Assembly (NCBI GenBank): GCA_015233515.1 | Contig: JADFXS010000040.1 | Coordinates: forward strand, 1-16,059 | DNA: 16,059 nucleotides | Direction: 5' to 3' | DNA from: Deltaproteobacteria bacterium | GTDB taxonomy: Bacteria; Desulfobacterota; Desulfarculia; Adiutricales; JAGVGV01 | Part shown: piece after piece, positions 1 to 8,228 of the stretch | How the letters are laid out: each line of letters begins with the position of its first letter | Numbering within the stretch: the first letter of the stretch is position 1 | Notes under the pieces: generated by a model | The model's database searches: none | Told to the model about the DNA's origin: nothing | Seen by the model: the letters and a program-made list of their open reading frames with translations, nothing else | Position numbers and translations under genes: made by a program

Positions 1-1
1 T

Positions 2-649
2 ATCTCCATTCCCACCGGAGTGGACTTGGATATTTTTAATCCGGAAATATCCACTGAGGATGTTCGGGCCGAATTTGGCTTGGTGCCCGGGCAGCGGGTC
101 ATAACCATGGTGGCGGTCCTGAGGAGTTGGAAAAGACATGAGGTCTTCCTGGAGGCCGCGGCCTATCTAACCGCCACCCGTCCGGATATCAGGTTTTTTA
201 TCGTGGGCGAAGGACCGCGCCGCCCGGATATTGAAGCCGCCATTGCGGCCTTAAACCTGAATTCCAGAGTGATTATGACCGGGCATCGCTCGGATGTCGC
301 CAAAATATTGGCCGTTTCGGACGTATGTGTGCTGACCTCCGAATCATCGGAAGGAGTGCCTCAAGCCGTGCTCCAATACCAAGCCATGGCGCGCCCGGTA
401 GTCGCGACGAACGTCGGTGGAGTCCCGGAAGTGATCGAACATGAGCGGACCGGATTAATATGTCCCATCAACGATCATTTGGCCGTGGCGGAAGCTGTCG
501 CTCGAATCCTGGACGATCCCGGTTTGGCTGAACGTCTTGGTCGGGAGGCTCGCCGCTACGTTGAGGAAAAGCATAGTCTCCAAGCCATGGCCGGAACGAC
601 CTTGGAACTGTATGAACGGATTTATCGAGGTAAATTGAAAAGACCATAG
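2..649 (+). CDS. Glycosyltransferase family 4, C-terminal part (5' end outside window)
   Basis: About 215 residues are visible. The reading frame is open to the left edge, so the GTG at 20 is not the start: it is the Val of the IPTGVD segment, a typical interdomain motif of GT4 (GT-B fold) retaining glycosyltransferases. What remains is the nucleotide-sugar-binding C-terminal domain. It shows FIVGEGP, TGHRSDV, the SSEGVPQAVLQ loop that corresponds to the EX7E region (second acidic position is Gln, as in a common GT4 subgroup), and PVVATNVGGVPEVI. It probably transfers a sugar onto a lipid-linked glycan at the cytoplasmic face of the inner membrane. It is the first visible member of the LPS/polysaccharide operon, and the Trm112-like gene follows after 21 bp. 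The donor and acceptor sugars cannot be read from the sequence. Confidence 0.9.
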   Translation: MSIPTGVDLDIFNPEISTEDVRAEFGLVPGQRVITMVAVLRSWKRHEVFLEAAAYLTATRPDIRFFIVGEGPRRPDIEAAIAALNLNSRVIMTGHRSDVAKILAVSDVCVLTSESSEGVPQAVLQYQAMARPVVATNVGGVPEVIEHERTGLICPINDHLAVAEAVARILDDPGLAERLGREARRYVEEKHSLQAMAGTTLELYERIYRGKLKRP

Positions 650-670
650 ACGCGAACATCGGAGTATTAT

Positions 671-859
671 ATGCCCATCAGTCAGGAATTATTTAAAATA
701 CTGGTTTGCCCTCAATGTCGGGGAGCGTTGAATTTGGAGTTGGAGCATAGTCGCCTGACCTGCCTGGCTTGTAAGCTGGCTTACGAAATACATGATGACA
801 TCCCCAACATGATCATCGATGAGGCTAAACCTTTAGATCAAACCGTGAAGGAAAATTAA
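671..859 (+). CDS. Trm112-like small zinc-ribbon protein
   Basis: A 62-aa protein of the Trm112/YcaR family. The start is ATG 671, with a GGAG ribosome site six bases upstream. The motifs LVCPQC (Cys13, Cys16) and CLACKLAY (Cys31, Cys34) form a four-cysteine zinc ribbon, followed by DDIPNMI, the usual family ending. In eukaryotes and archaea Trm112 is the activating partner of several SAM methyltransferases. Bacterial members are often encoded near LPS genes and their role is poorly defined. Here the next gene is a class I methyltransferase, so a partner role is a reasonable inference. There is no catalytic motif of its own. The family call is secure; the function is inferred from context. 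Confidence 0.88.
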   Translation: MPISQELFKILVCPQCRGALNLELEHSRLTCLACKLAYEIHDDIPNMIIDEAKPLDQTVKEN

Positions 860-881
860 TATCAATCGGTAGCTGAAACAG

Positions 882-1493
882 ATGGACTGGAGCATTATTC
901 AACAATCCCGCGATTTGGCTAAGGGGCGATTTCCGCGAGCCTTGAAATTGCCCATTGTGCCGGACCAGTTCACGCTGATTTTAAAGTCTTTGAAGGCGGA
1001 TACTAAAGTTTTGGATATTGGAGCCAACGACCGGCGCCTGGAAAAGGTGATTTGGGAAAATTTCGGGGCCATCCATTATAAGAGCCTCGATGCCGACCGT
1101 CGACTGCCCCACGATTATTACGATTTCGAGGAGATAACCGAGAAATTCAACCTTATTGCCTGTCTGGACGTAGTGGAACATCTGGAGCCGGATGTGGTCT
1201 TTCAATTGCTGGCCAAGGCTTTTCATCGATTAGACGACCCCGGAACCATGTTTGTGTCCACCCCCAATGTGTTTCACCCGACGTGGCTGCGACGGGATTG
1301 CACCCATCGGACTTATTTTCATTACGATGAACTGGCCGGGATGCTTCTATCCGTCGGATTCAAGCAGATACAAGTTTTTCGCATCGGAAGACTGGACTGG
1401 AAAGGACGCCTCGCTTACCCTTTTTATAAACCTTTGTTGAAGATGCTGGATTTGGATTATGCCACCAGCATTATGATCAGGGCTGAAAAGTAA
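882..1493 (+). CDS. Class I SAM-dependent methyltransferase
   Basis: A 203-aa protein. Motif I is VLDIGAND (residues 43-50), an acidic residue follows in SLDADRR (about 68-74), and LDVVEHL (95-101) is the Methyltransf_11/23-type motif after strand 4. FVSTPNVFHP (124-133) resembles methyltransferases acting on polysaccharide or lipid-linked substrates. The family is Rossmann-fold O- or C-methyltransferase; the acceptor is unknown. It lies 22 bp after the Trm112-like gene and 6 bp before a GT2 gene, so it probably methylates a sugar or terminal group of the glycan built by this operon. The ribosome site before ATG 882 is weak (GAAACAG), suggesting coupling to the upstream gene. There is no transmembrane segment. 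Confidence 0.87.
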   Translation: MDWSIIQQSRDLAKGRFPRALKLPIVPDQFTLILKSLKADTKVLDIGANDRRLEKVIWENFGAIHYKSLDADRRLPHDYYDFEEITEKFNLIACLDVVEHLEPDVVFQLLAKAFHRLDDPGTMFVSTPNVFHPTWLRRDCTHRTYFHYDELAGMLLSVGFKQIQVFRIGRLDWKGRLAYPFYKPLLKMLDLDYATSIMIRAEK

Positions 1494-1499
1494 ACCGCC

Positions 1500-2261
1500 A
1501 TGGCCACTCTATCGGCAGTCATAATTACCTACAACGAAGAAACCAATATCGCTGCCTGCCTCACAAGCGTGGCCTGGGCGGATGAACTGATCGTGATGGA
1601 TTCCGGGAGCACCGACCGGACTCTGGATATATGCCGGGAATTCGGAGCCAAAGTTTTCCATCAACCCTGGCTCGGATATGCGGCGCAGAAGAATGCGGCC
1701 ATAGCTCTGGCCTCGCAAGATTGGATATTGAGTCTGGACGCCGACGAACGAGTCACCCCGGAACTGGCGGCCGCCATTCGCGCCGTGCTGTCGGGGCCGG
1801 AACCGGCTGTACTGGGTTACCAGGTCCGACGTCGAGTTTTTTTCCGGAATAAGTGGCTGCGCCATGGCGGGTTTTATCCGGAAAGACTCGTGCGCTTGAT
1901 CAAGCGCGGTTATGGGCGCTTTGGCGATCGAGCCGTTCATGAAGCTCTGGAGCTAAATGGCCGGACCGGGCGCCTGGAGTACGACCTGGAGCATTACACC
2001 TATCGGAGCGTGACCGATTATGTGGATCGAATGCAGCGCTACTCAACTCTGGCGGCTCAGGAATACCATAAATCCGGCCGGAAAACCGGTCCCTGCCGTA
2101 TGGCCGGCCGCTCGATTTTTACTTTTTTTCAAATGTATGTCCTGCGATTAGGCTTTCTGGACGGGTACGAAGGCTTTTTAATGGCCGGTCTTTATGCGAT
2201 CTACACCTTTGTCAAATACGCCAAACTCCGGGAAATCGATCTGGAGGACCGGGGTGATTGA
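1500..2261 (+). CDS. Glycosyltransferase family 2, WaaE/KdtX-like (LPS core)
   Basis: A 253-aa GT-A fold glycosyltransferase. The N-terminus has SAVIITYNEE, then VMDSGSTDRT (33-42), AQKN at about 62-65 and the metal/nucleotide-binding LSLDADERV (DxD Asp80/Asp82). The segments RLIKRGYGRFGDRAVHE and YRSVTDYVDRMQRYS in the second half match the WaaE/KdtX subgroup, whose characterised members add glucose to heptose I of the LPS inner core. Hydrophobic stretches near the C-terminus (about 205-240) suggest membrane association. The start ATG 1500 lies 6 bp after the methyltransferase stop. The TGA stop overlaps the start of the next gene by 8 bp, which implies translational coupling. Subgroup assignment is good; sugar specificity is inferred. 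Confidence 0.88.
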   Translation: MATLSAVIITYNEETNIAACLTSVAWADELIVMDSGSTDRTLDICREFGAKVFHQPWLGYAAQKNAAIALASQDWILSLDADERVTPELAAAIRAVLSGPEPAVLGYQVRRRVFFRNKWLRHGGFYPERLVRLIKRGYGRFGDRAVHEALELNGRTGRLEYDLEHYTYRSVTDYVDRMQRYSTLAAQEYHKSGRKTGPCRMAGRSIFTFFQMYVLRLGFLDGYEGFLMAGLYAIYTFVKYAKLREIDLEDRGD

Positions 2262-3300
2262 TTCTTTTGAAAATGTTTTAATTATCAAACTGAAACATCT
2301 AGGCGACGTTCTGACGACCACGCCCTTGATTTTTTCCATAAAACAAGCCTGGCCCGCGGCCAAGGTGAGTTATCTGATCAATCCGGGGGGGGAAGACCTG
2401 GTCAGATACCATCCGGACGTCTCCGAAGTCTTTGCCTGGCCCCGACATGAAGGATGGATCTCGCAGACCGAATTGATTTTTCGGATGCGCCGTCGCCGTT
2501 TTGATCTGGTTTTGGAACTCTCCGGGGGCGACCGAGGCGCGTTTTTGGCCTGGACTACCGGCGCTCGAGTGCGAGTGGGTTATGCACCCAGGACCAGGAG
2601 CAAAATAGATCGTCGCCGTCTTTTTACTCATCTGGTGACCACGGTGCCGGAAACCAAACATACGGTCGAATATCATCTGGATACCTTACGAGTTTTAGGG
2701 AAAGATCCCGGGATGCCCCTCATGAGTCTTTTTTGGCCGACCGAAGCCGAAGTTCGCGTCAATCAGCTTCTGAGCGCTTCGGGAGTGGACTCCGGCGCCG
2801 GGTACGTCGTTGTTCACCCGACCTCCCGTTGGATGTTCAAAGCTTGGCGGCCGGAAGCCAACGCCGCGGTTATTGATTATTTAGTCAAGGAATTAGGTTG
2901 GACGGTGGTCATCACCTCAGCTCCGGACCCTCAAGAACTAGAGTTTGTCGATCAGGTGATGGCCAGGACTATGGCTAAGCCCGTCAATCTGGCCGGCCGG
3001 CTTTCCCTGACGGAATTAGCCGCCTTGATTTCCGGCGCTAAATTGTTTTTCGGTGTGGACAGCCTCCCCATGCATATGGCGGCCGCGGTTCAGACAAAGG
3101 CTATAGCTCTATTCGGTCCTTCAGGCAACCACATGTGGGGGCCGTGGGGACCTCAACACAGAGTGATCGCCAAGGATTGGCCCTGTCGTCCCTGCGGTCA
3201 AGACGGCTGTAATCGGACCAAAGTCAGCAGGTGTCTTGTGGAAATCGAACCCGAAGAGGTATTCCCGGCGCTGGCCGAGGCTTTGGCGCTTGATTCCTAA
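2254..3300 (+). CDS. waaQ: Glycosyltransferase family 9, heptosyltransferase III-like
   Basis: I chose GTG 2254 because a GGAGG site ends seven bases upstream and MIDSFENVLIIKLKHLGDV is the conserved GT9 N-terminus. An ATG 60 bases further upstream would only add a non-conserved extension inside the preceding gene. The product has 348 residues. Motifs are KLKHLGDVLTTTP (12-24), HPTSRWMFKAW (188-198), GVDSLPMHMAAA (267-278), LFGPSGNHMWGPWG, and a C-terminal cysteine cluster CRPCGQDGC (311-319) plus Cys327. The HPTSRWMFK and CxPCGxDGC patterns are typical of the WaaQ type (heptosyltransferase III) rather than WaaC or WaaF. The role is transfer of an ADP-heptose-derived sugar to the inner core, in the cytoplasm. 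The gene overlaps its upstream neighbour by 8 bp. Confidence 0.88.
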   Translation: MIDSFENVLIIKLKHLGDVLTTTPLIFSIKQAWPAAKVSYLINPGGEDLVRYHPDVSEVFAWPRHEGWISQTELIFRMRRRRFDLVLELSGGDRGAFLAWTTGARVRVGYAPRTRSKIDRRRLFTHLVTTVPETKHTVEYHLDTLRVLGKDPGMPLMSLFWPTEAEVRVNQLLSASGVDSGAGYVVVHPTSRWMFKAWRPEANAAVIDYLVKELGWTVVITSAPDPQELEFVDQVMARTMAKPVNLAGRLSLTELAALISGAKLFFGVDSLPMHMAAAVQTKAIALFGPSGNHMWGPWGPQHRVIAKDWPCRPCGQDGCNRTKVSRCLVEIEPEEVFPALAEALALDS

Positions 3301-3310
3301 GGTGACCCCG

Positions 3311-4432
3311 ATGAAAATTGCTTTGATCCGGCAGAAATATACACAGTTCGGCGGGGCGGAACGATACGTCAATGAACTGGCCGGACGGCTGACAGTTTTG
3401 GGTCATCAGGTTCACGTCCTGGCCCGCGAGTGGGAAAGCCATGATCAAATCGACGTGGTTTTTCATCGTATTCACTGCGGCGGCCCGACCTTTATCCGCC
3501 TACCGGCTTTTGCCCGCGGGGTGGCGGAAATAGTCGCCAAGGAAAAGTTCGACTTGGTTCATAGTTTTGACCGGACTTATTCTCAGGATATTTTTCGAGC
3601 CGGAGACGGTTGCCATGTGGAGTATTTATCCCGGCGAGCACGAGTCGAGGGAAGGTGGCGTGGCTGGCTGGACCGAATCAACCCTCGTCATCGCGCGTTT
3701 TTGAGGCTTGAAGCCCGCCTCTTTGCCGACCCGAGGTTGAAGCTGGTTCTAGTCAACTCCAGGCAGGGCGCCGAGGAGATCATCAGGCATTATGGCTGGT
3801 CGCCGGACAAGATCAGCGTCCTTTACAACGGCCTGGATAAAGAGCGATTTCATCCCGGATTGCGTTCTCAATATAGAGATGAAATCCGACGGGAATTATC
3901 TCTGAATGAGGATGCACCCGTGGCATTGTTTGTCGGTTCCGGTTATGCCCGCAAAGGCCTTCGGGAACTGATCCGCTCCTTGTCTCACCTCCAGCTGACT
4001 CTTCTGGTCGCCGGTCGGGATAGACCGCAACCATATGCGAAACTGGCCTCGGACTTGAAGCTGACCGACCGAGTGCGATTCCTCGGTCCCCGCTCCGATA
4101 CGCCTAGGCTGTATGCCGCCGCCGACGTTTTTGTTTTGCCTAGTTGGTACGAGCCCTTTTCCAACGCCTGCCTGGAAGCCATGGCCAGTGGTCTACCGGT
4201 CGTAACCACTAAGGAAACCGGCGCCGCCGAAGTGATCGGGGAAGGAATCAACGGCTTTCTGGTGGATTTTCCGGTCGACTCCTATCAATTGGCGGAAATG
4301 GTCGAAAAGGCCTTGATTTTGGACCGTCAGCGTTTGTTGACGTTCAATAAAAATATCCTGGCGCCGTTTGATTGGGAATTGAACTTAGCTCAGACCATGG
4401 ACGCTTACAAGCATATCTTGGAGCGGGCATGA
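3311..4432 (+). CDS. Glycosyltransferase family 4, WaaG-like (LPS core)
   Basis: The start is ATG 3311, with AAGGTG just upstream that overlaps the previous stop. The in-frame ATG at 3236 lies inside the GT9 gene and precedes the conserved N-terminus, so I rejected it. The product has 373 residues. MKIALIRQKYTQFGGAERYV is the WaaG-like opening. LYNGLD (171-176) is the interdomain hinge, LFVGSGYARKGLREL (206-220) is the characteristic WaaG segment, and EPFSNACLE (Glu281, Glu289) is the EX7E motif of retaining GT4 enzymes. WaaG adds the first outer-core glucose to heptose II in enterobacteria; here the exact sugar is unknown. The TGA stop overlaps the next ATG (ATGA at 4429-4432). Confidence 0.88.
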   Translation: MKIALIRQKYTQFGGAERYVNELAGRLTVLGHQVHVLAREWESHDQIDVVFHRIHCGGPTFIRLPAFARGVAEIVAKEKFDLVHSFDRTYSQDIFRAGDGCHVEYLSRRARVEGRWRGWLDRINPRHRAFLRLEARLFADPRLKLVLVNSRQGAEEIIRHYGWSPDKISVLYNGLDKERFHPGLRSQYRDEIRRELSLNEDAPVALFVGSGYARKGLRELIRSLSHLQLTLLVAGRDRPQPYAKLASDLKLTDRVRFLGPRSDTPRLYAAADVFVLPSWYEPFSNACLEAMASGLPVVTTKETGAAEVIGEGINGFLVDFPVDSYQLAEMVEKALILDRQRLLTFNKNILAPFDWELNLAQTMDAYKHILERA

Positions 4433-5394
4433 TCACGGTGGTCATTCCAAACTATAACGGCGCAGAGGTGCTGACCGACTGCTTGGCCTCTTTGACCGGA
4501 CAAACTTTGCCGGTGCATGAAGTCATTCTGGTGGATAACGGATCAAGTGACGGCTCGGTAGCCATGGCCGAAGAAGTCTGGCCTGGTATCAGAATCATCC
4601 AGAACGGCCATAATCTCGGCTTTGCCTCGGCGGTCAATGCCGGTATCAAAGCCGCCGCCGGCCAATATGTGGCCTTGTTGAACAATGATGTCACCGTGGA
4701 ACGGGATTGGCTGGCGGAGATGAAGCTAGTTTTAGAGGCCGATCCTTTAACTTTTGCCGTGGGGCCTAAATTACTGTTAGACCCGGACCGGGAACGGATC
4801 AACGTCATTGGCATCAAACTTAAAAAGTCGCTGGAATCAGCCAGTATCGGCGCCGGACAGCTGGACCGGGGACAGTATGACCTGCCCGGTCAGGTCTTCG
4901 GGGTTTCCGCCGGCGCGGCTCTGTATCGACGGGAAATTTTTGATGAAGTCGGTTTTTTTGATGACGATTATTTTGCCTATCTGGAAGATGTGGACTTGAG
5001 CTTCCGGGCCAGACTAATGGGCTATCGTTTTCGCTACACGCCACGGTCACGAGCCTTTCACCGCCAAGGCTGGACTACCCGCAAGCGCATGCCCAGTTCC
5101 TTTGAAATCAGCCGAAATTCCCGGAATATCCTATACTGTCAGGTCACGAATGTCCCAGGGCGGGTTTGGCGGCGGCACAGGTTCAATATTCTGGGTCGCC
5201 ACTTGGAGCTTTTTTGGCGTTACACCATCCAGTATGTCTTGCGCGGCACATCCATACCTTATTTGAGGGGAAAAATGGATTTTATCCGGAATCTGAATCG
5301 GGTGTTGGCGAAACGCCGAATGGTCCAGGACGCCAAGCGCGTCCCGGACGAAGAGATACTTTTTTGGGTCGGTAGGGAAGTCGTCGTAGAGTAG
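4429..5394 (+). CDS. Glycosyltransferase family 2, rhamnosyltransferase-like
   Basis: The start is ATG 4429, in an ATGA overlap with the preceding stop. The conserved MITVVIPNYNG begins exactly there, whereas the longer frame from 4372 would add 19 non-conserved residues. The product has 321 residues. GT-A motifs are VDNGSSDGS (35-43), NLGFASAVNAGI (62-73), LLNNDV (83-88; NND is the DxD equivalent), FGVSAGAALYRR (157-168) and LEDVDLSFRARLMGYR (185-200). This set matches the RfbN/WcaA-type group often named rhamnosyltransferases. The C-terminal third is basic (many Arg/Lys) with amphipathic segments, consistent with peripheral attachment to the inner membrane. It is the last gene of the plus-strand operon. 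The donor sugar is not determinable. Confidence 0.88.
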   Translation: MITVVIPNYNGAEVLTDCLASLTGQTLPVHEVILVDNGSSDGSVAMAEEVWPGIRIIQNGHNLGFASAVNAGIKAAAGQYVALLNNDVTVERDWLAEMKLVLEADPLTFAVGPKLLLDPDRERINVIGIKLKKSLESASIGAGQLDRGQYDLPGQVFGVSAGAALYRREIFDEVGFFDDDYFAYLEDVDLSFRARLMGYRFRYTPRSRAFHRQGWTTRKRMPSSFEISRNSRNILYCQVTNVPGRVWRRHRFNILGRHLELFWRYTIQYVLRGTSIPYLRGKMDFIRNLNRVLAKRRMVQDAKRVPDEEILFWVGREVVVE

Positions 5395-5417
5395 GCGAAT
5401 TAAACCCGGATTTGGCG

Positions 5418-5472
5418 GTTGCCTTACGCGGGGGCGCCGAACTGCCGGAGGCAACACTCGTTTTCTGTTTTT
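5418..5472 (+). terminator. Putative intrinsic terminator of the glycosyltransferase operon
   Basis: GTTGCCT (5418-5424) and AGGCAAC (5449-5455) form a perfect 7-bp stem around a GC-rich 24-nt loop that can pair further. The T-rich TTTTCTGTTTTT follows at 5461-5472 after a 5-nt spacer. It lies 24 bp after the last plus-strand stop, in the convergent gap (5395-5509) before the chemoreceptor gene end. The spacer between stem and T tract makes it less than canonical. Confidence 0.45.
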
Positions 5473-5509
5473 CGGCCCCTCACCACGGAATCCGATTGCC
5501 CAACCCGGG

Positions 5510-6913
5510 CTAAAACCGGCCGAATTCTTTGTCATCCAGAGAGATAATCTCCTCCGGTCGGGCGATTTTATTTCCTTTGCGTAATTCCGGGAGCTTGGTC
5601 GGCCTGACATCTGCTTCTGAAATAACGTGAGTCTCGGCGGTAAGCTGTTTATATGATATTTGAGACTCCGGGTCTTGAAAATCGTGGCGCTCCGGAGAGC
5701 TTTGTTTTTTTAGCTTAAATTGCGCCACTATTTCCCGTAGATGCATGGATTGTCCGGACAGTTCCTCGGCGGCGGCCGCTGTCTGTTCCGCGTTGGCGGT
5801 ATTTTGGTTGGTGACTTGCTCAATCTGAGTAAGGCCTTGATTAATCTGGTATATTCCTTCAGCTTGTTCGTTGGAGGCCGCGTTGATCTCTCCAACCAAA
5901 TCCGCAACCTTGGTAATGCGGTCGACGATTTCTAGCAATGATTTCGATGTTTTGTCTACAATGTTCGCTCCGTTGACCGCTTTTTTCCCTGAATTTTCGA
6001 TCAAGATGACGGTATCTTCCGCGGCCTTGGCGCTGCGGCTGGCCAGATTTCGCACTTCCTGAGCGACCACGGCAAAACCTTTTCCGTGCTTGCCGGCTCT
6101 GGCCGCTTCAACCGCCGCATTCAAGGCCAACAAGTTGGTTTGAAAGGCGATATCGTTGATGGCTTTAATGATTTTCGAGATTTCCTTGCTGGAGTCATTG
6201 ATGTCTTTCATGGCTGAAGTCATTTCCGACATTTGTCCATTGCCAGCTTCCGCGGCCTGTTTAGCCGACAAAGCCAGTTGATTGGCTTGAGAAGCATTTT
6301 CCGCGTTGGACTTGGTTTGGGAAGCGATTTGGGTCATGGAGCTACTGATTTGGACAAGGGCCGCGGCTTGCTGGGAGGCGCCTTGGGACAGAGCTTGAGA
6401 AGCGTCGGACATCTGAGCCGCCCCTGAAACTGCCTGATCAACCGCTTCGTTTACTTGGCTCAACGCGTCATTAAGGCTAACGATCATCTTTTGTAACGCA
6501 TGACCAAGAACATCTTTTTCCGAAGCTAATACTACTTCCTGGTTCAAATCACCGTCGGCAATAGCCGTGGCCAATTTGGCCTTGACGTCCAGGGTATCGG
6601 CCATATCATCCATGGCATGGGCCAGAGCCCCAATTTCGTCGCCCATGGCCATTCTGAGCCGTTGGGAAAGGTCTCCGGCCTGAATGGCCGAAGCGAGTCT
6701 TACCCCGTCATTAATCGGCTTGGTGATGGATCTGGTGACGATTATCGCCGCGCCCAAGCCCATGACAACTCCGATTACCAAAGCAACAATGATGATTCCC
6801 TTGGACGTGTTTACAATATCAGAGACTTCCTGGCCGCTCCGGTCGGCTTTCTGCGCGGCGTTATTTTCCGCCTCTTGGGCCCGGGCAAGGTCGGTTTCGC
6901 CTAACTGCGACAT
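5510..6913 (-). CDS. Methyl-accepting chemotaxis protein, signalling half (separated from its sensor half by an in-frame TGA)
   Basis: 467 residues counted from ATG 6913. Residues 1-38 continue the periplasmic sensor domain and 39-60 are a transmembrane helix. A HAMP domain follows ([20 protein letters not shown]; about 61-113), then a second HAMP-like segment (about 110-160, [11 protein letters not shown]). The MCP signalling coiled coil has the conserved hairpin tip at about 250-290 ([20 protein letters not shown], then [15 protein letters not shown]). The tail ends in DDKEFGRF, a short acidic/aromatic ending like the tethers that recruit CheR or CheB. Family role: the signalling domain controls CheA through CheW. 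The same frame continues upstream through two codons (Pro, Gln) to a TGA at 6922-6920, so this is the distal half of one gene. Independent translation from ATG 6913 has only a poor ribosome site (GGAA about 14 bases upstream). Confidence 0.85.
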   Translation of the reverse strand: MSQLGETDLARAQEAENNAAQKADRSGQEVSDIVNTSKGIIIVALVIGVVMGLGAAIIVTRSITKPINDGVRLASAIQAGDLSQRLRMAMGDEIGALAHAMDDMADTLDVKAKLATAIADGDLNQEVVLASEKDVLGHALQKMIVSLNDALSQVNEAVDQAVSGAAQMSDASQALSQGASQQAAALVQISSSMTQIASQTKSNAENASQANQLALSAKQAAEAGNGQMSEMTSAMKDINDSSKEISKIIKAINDIAFQTNLLALNAAVEAARAGKHGKGFAVVAQEVRNLASRSAKAAEDTVILIENSGKKAVNGANIVDKTSKSLLEIVDRITKVADLVGEINAASNEQAEGIYQINQGLTQIEQVTNQNTANAEQTAAAAEELSGQSMHLREIVAQFKLKKQSSPERHDFQDPESQISYKQLTAETHVISEADVRPTKLPELRKGNKIARPEEIISLDDKEFGRF

Positions 6914-6919
6914 TTGCGG

Positions 6920-6922
6920 TCA
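6920..6922 (-). other. In-frame TGA interrupting the chemoreceptor
   Basis: The frame reads LPAEM, TGA, Pro, Gln, MSQLGETD without any frame change, so one codon separates the two receptor halves. The domain arrangement runs straight across it. TGA acts as an ordinary stop in several neighbours (for example the overlapping ends at 2261 and 4432), so code reassignment is unlikely. A nonsense mutation, a sequencing error, or genuine restart at ATG 6913 remain open. Confidence 0.9.
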
Positions 6923-8074
6923 CATTTCCGCGGGGAGTTTTTTGTCGTTCGCCACCCACAGCTTGGCGGCGGTCAAATATTCAACCGTGGCGCTGAGGCC
7001 TTTACTGATCATCTGGCGATCTTCACTGGCGTAGGCCAATTTCCTCAGGTCATCATAGAGCTTGAGAAGCTTTTGGAAATGGGTGTTGAGAGCAGTCCAA
7101 TAACTCTCATCTTTGTAGATGATATAAGCCTTTTCATTGAGTCTGGTGGAAAGAACCTCTTGAACGATTCCGGAGACGATGAATGCGGCTTCAAAGGCTT
7201 TATTTACTCTGGTTTCCTTGGCGGTCAGATATTCCTGGATGGTCTTACAGATGGTTTCACCCGTTTTTTCCATGGTTTCGACCAGAGCGGGCAATTTCTC
7301 CGAGCCGCCATCTTTTTTCTGCTCTTCAATCCAGGCTTTGGCGGCGGCGGCGTATTCCTGGGCGGCGGTGCGCGCTTCCGTGATTTGGTCGATTTCCAAT
7401 TGAGTCGGGCGCATTTTTTCCAGCTGATCGTAGCCCTCTAAAAGTTGATTCAGATTTTTCTCGATGGCTTCCCGATCTTTTTCCTGCTGGCTGACTATAT
7501 AAGCCTTGGTATATAACCTGAGTTCAAGCGCTTTGGCATTCAGGTTGTTAATAAGAGCCAAGGCGTTTTTACTTTCCAAATAATCCGCTTTTCTGGCCGT
7601 CAGCAGGGTATTGGCTTCGTTTTCCAGAAGAATGCTTTTGTCATCCATGCGTTTTTCGGCTTGCGTATTGCTCTTTGTCGTCGTTACGCCTTGGCGGGAC
7701 AGTTCACTATATTGGGCGGCGATACCTTTAACTTCTTTGGTTTTAGCAACTAATTGCGCATCGTTGTCGGCGGCGGCCTTTTTTTCCACTTTATCCAGTT
7801 TGGAAATCAGCTCGGCCAGTTTCTCCTGGGCCCTTTTGCTGATTTCTTCCTTGGAGGAAAGAAGATAATTTCTGTCCTCCAAGATGGTTTCGAAAGCCGA
7901 TCGTTCCACTCCGGTGGTATATTGAAGCGTCGGTAAAATATGCTGGCCCAGTAAGTCGACATTGGCGTTGACTTTTCCAAACATGATATATCCCGTGGCG
8001 CCCAGGGCCGCTAATACAGTAATGACCACGGAAAACCCAATGGTCAGCTTAAGAGACAGCTTCAAACGCTTCAT
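6920..8074 (-). CDS. Methyl-accepting chemotaxis protein, sensor half (HBM-like periplasmic domain, ends at premature TGA)
   Basis: I chose ATG 8074 because an AAGGAGGT site lies six bases upstream and MKRLKLSLKL opens a typical signal anchor. The ATG-like codon at 8113 would add 13 unlikely residues. 384 residues precede the TGA. Residues 1-9 are basic, about 10-32 are transmembrane helix 1, and the rest is an all-helical periplasmic domain resembling the helical bimodular (HBM) sensors of McpS-type receptors. LPTLQYTTGVERSAFETILE followed by DRNYLL is a typical opening. Three related modules can be seen, centred on DRNYLL (Tyr70), KAYIV (Tyr192) and KAYII (Tyr317). Alone, the product would be a membrane-anchored periplasmic domain with no signalling part. 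With the signalling half (5510-6913) it gives a normal receptor of about 854 codons. Known HBM ligands are small organic acids; the ligand here is unknown. Confidence 0.82.
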   Translation of the reverse strand: MKRLKLSLKLTIGFSVVITVLAALGATGYIMFGKVNANVDLLGQHILPTLQYTTGVERSAFETILEDRNYLLSSKEEISKRAQEKLAELISKLDKVEKKAAADNDAQLVAKTKEVKGIAAQYSELSRQGVTTTKSNTQAEKRMDDKSILLENEANTLLTARKADYLESKNALALINNLNAKALELRLYTKAYIVSQQEKDREAIEKNLNQLLEGYDQLEKMRPTQLEIDQITEARTAAQEYAAAAKAWIEEQKKDGGSEKLPALVETMEKTGETICKTIQEYLTAKETRVNKAFEAAFIVSGIVQEVLSTRLNEKAYIIYKDESYWTALNTHFQKLLKLYDDLRKLAYASEDRQMISKGLSATVEYLTAAKLWVANDKKLPAEM

Positions 8075-8228
8075 GAAGGGACCTCCTTGATGCGCGAACC
8101 ACATTAGGTGCAAAACAAGTTATTATGGTTTCCCCTTCAATTATACTTCCTCTGCCCAAACTCGCAAGGGCCGCTTCCGATGCCGACGTCGCATCATGGA
8201 GGGAGAATAGGGGACTAAGCCATCCCAA
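8075..8228. other. Gap between MttB-like gene and chemoreceptor
   Basis: The gap of about 150 bp holds the chemoreceptor ribosome site (AAGGAGGT) and a near-palindrome at 8179-8195 (GATG, one extra C, CGACGTCG, CATC). There is no clear T-tract terminator and no clear promoter. The minus-strand frame stays open for about 60 codons after the MttB-like stop but shows no family resemblance. Confidence 0.4.

Noticed and set aside
20..22. GTG as the start of the first glycosyltransferase
   Set aside because: It is the Val of a conserved IPTGVD segment and the frame is open to the window edge, so the gene begins outside.
305..649. Long opposite-strand frames under the glycosyltransferase genes and under the minus-strand genes
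   Set aside because: They have no recognisable domains or ribosome sites and lie wholly within well-supported genes; GC-rich codon bias explains them.
6870..6925. Selenocysteine at the chemoreceptor TGA
   Set aside because: I see no convincing stem-loop of the bacterial SECIS type directly downstream, and receptor sensor domains have no known need for selenocysteine at this position.
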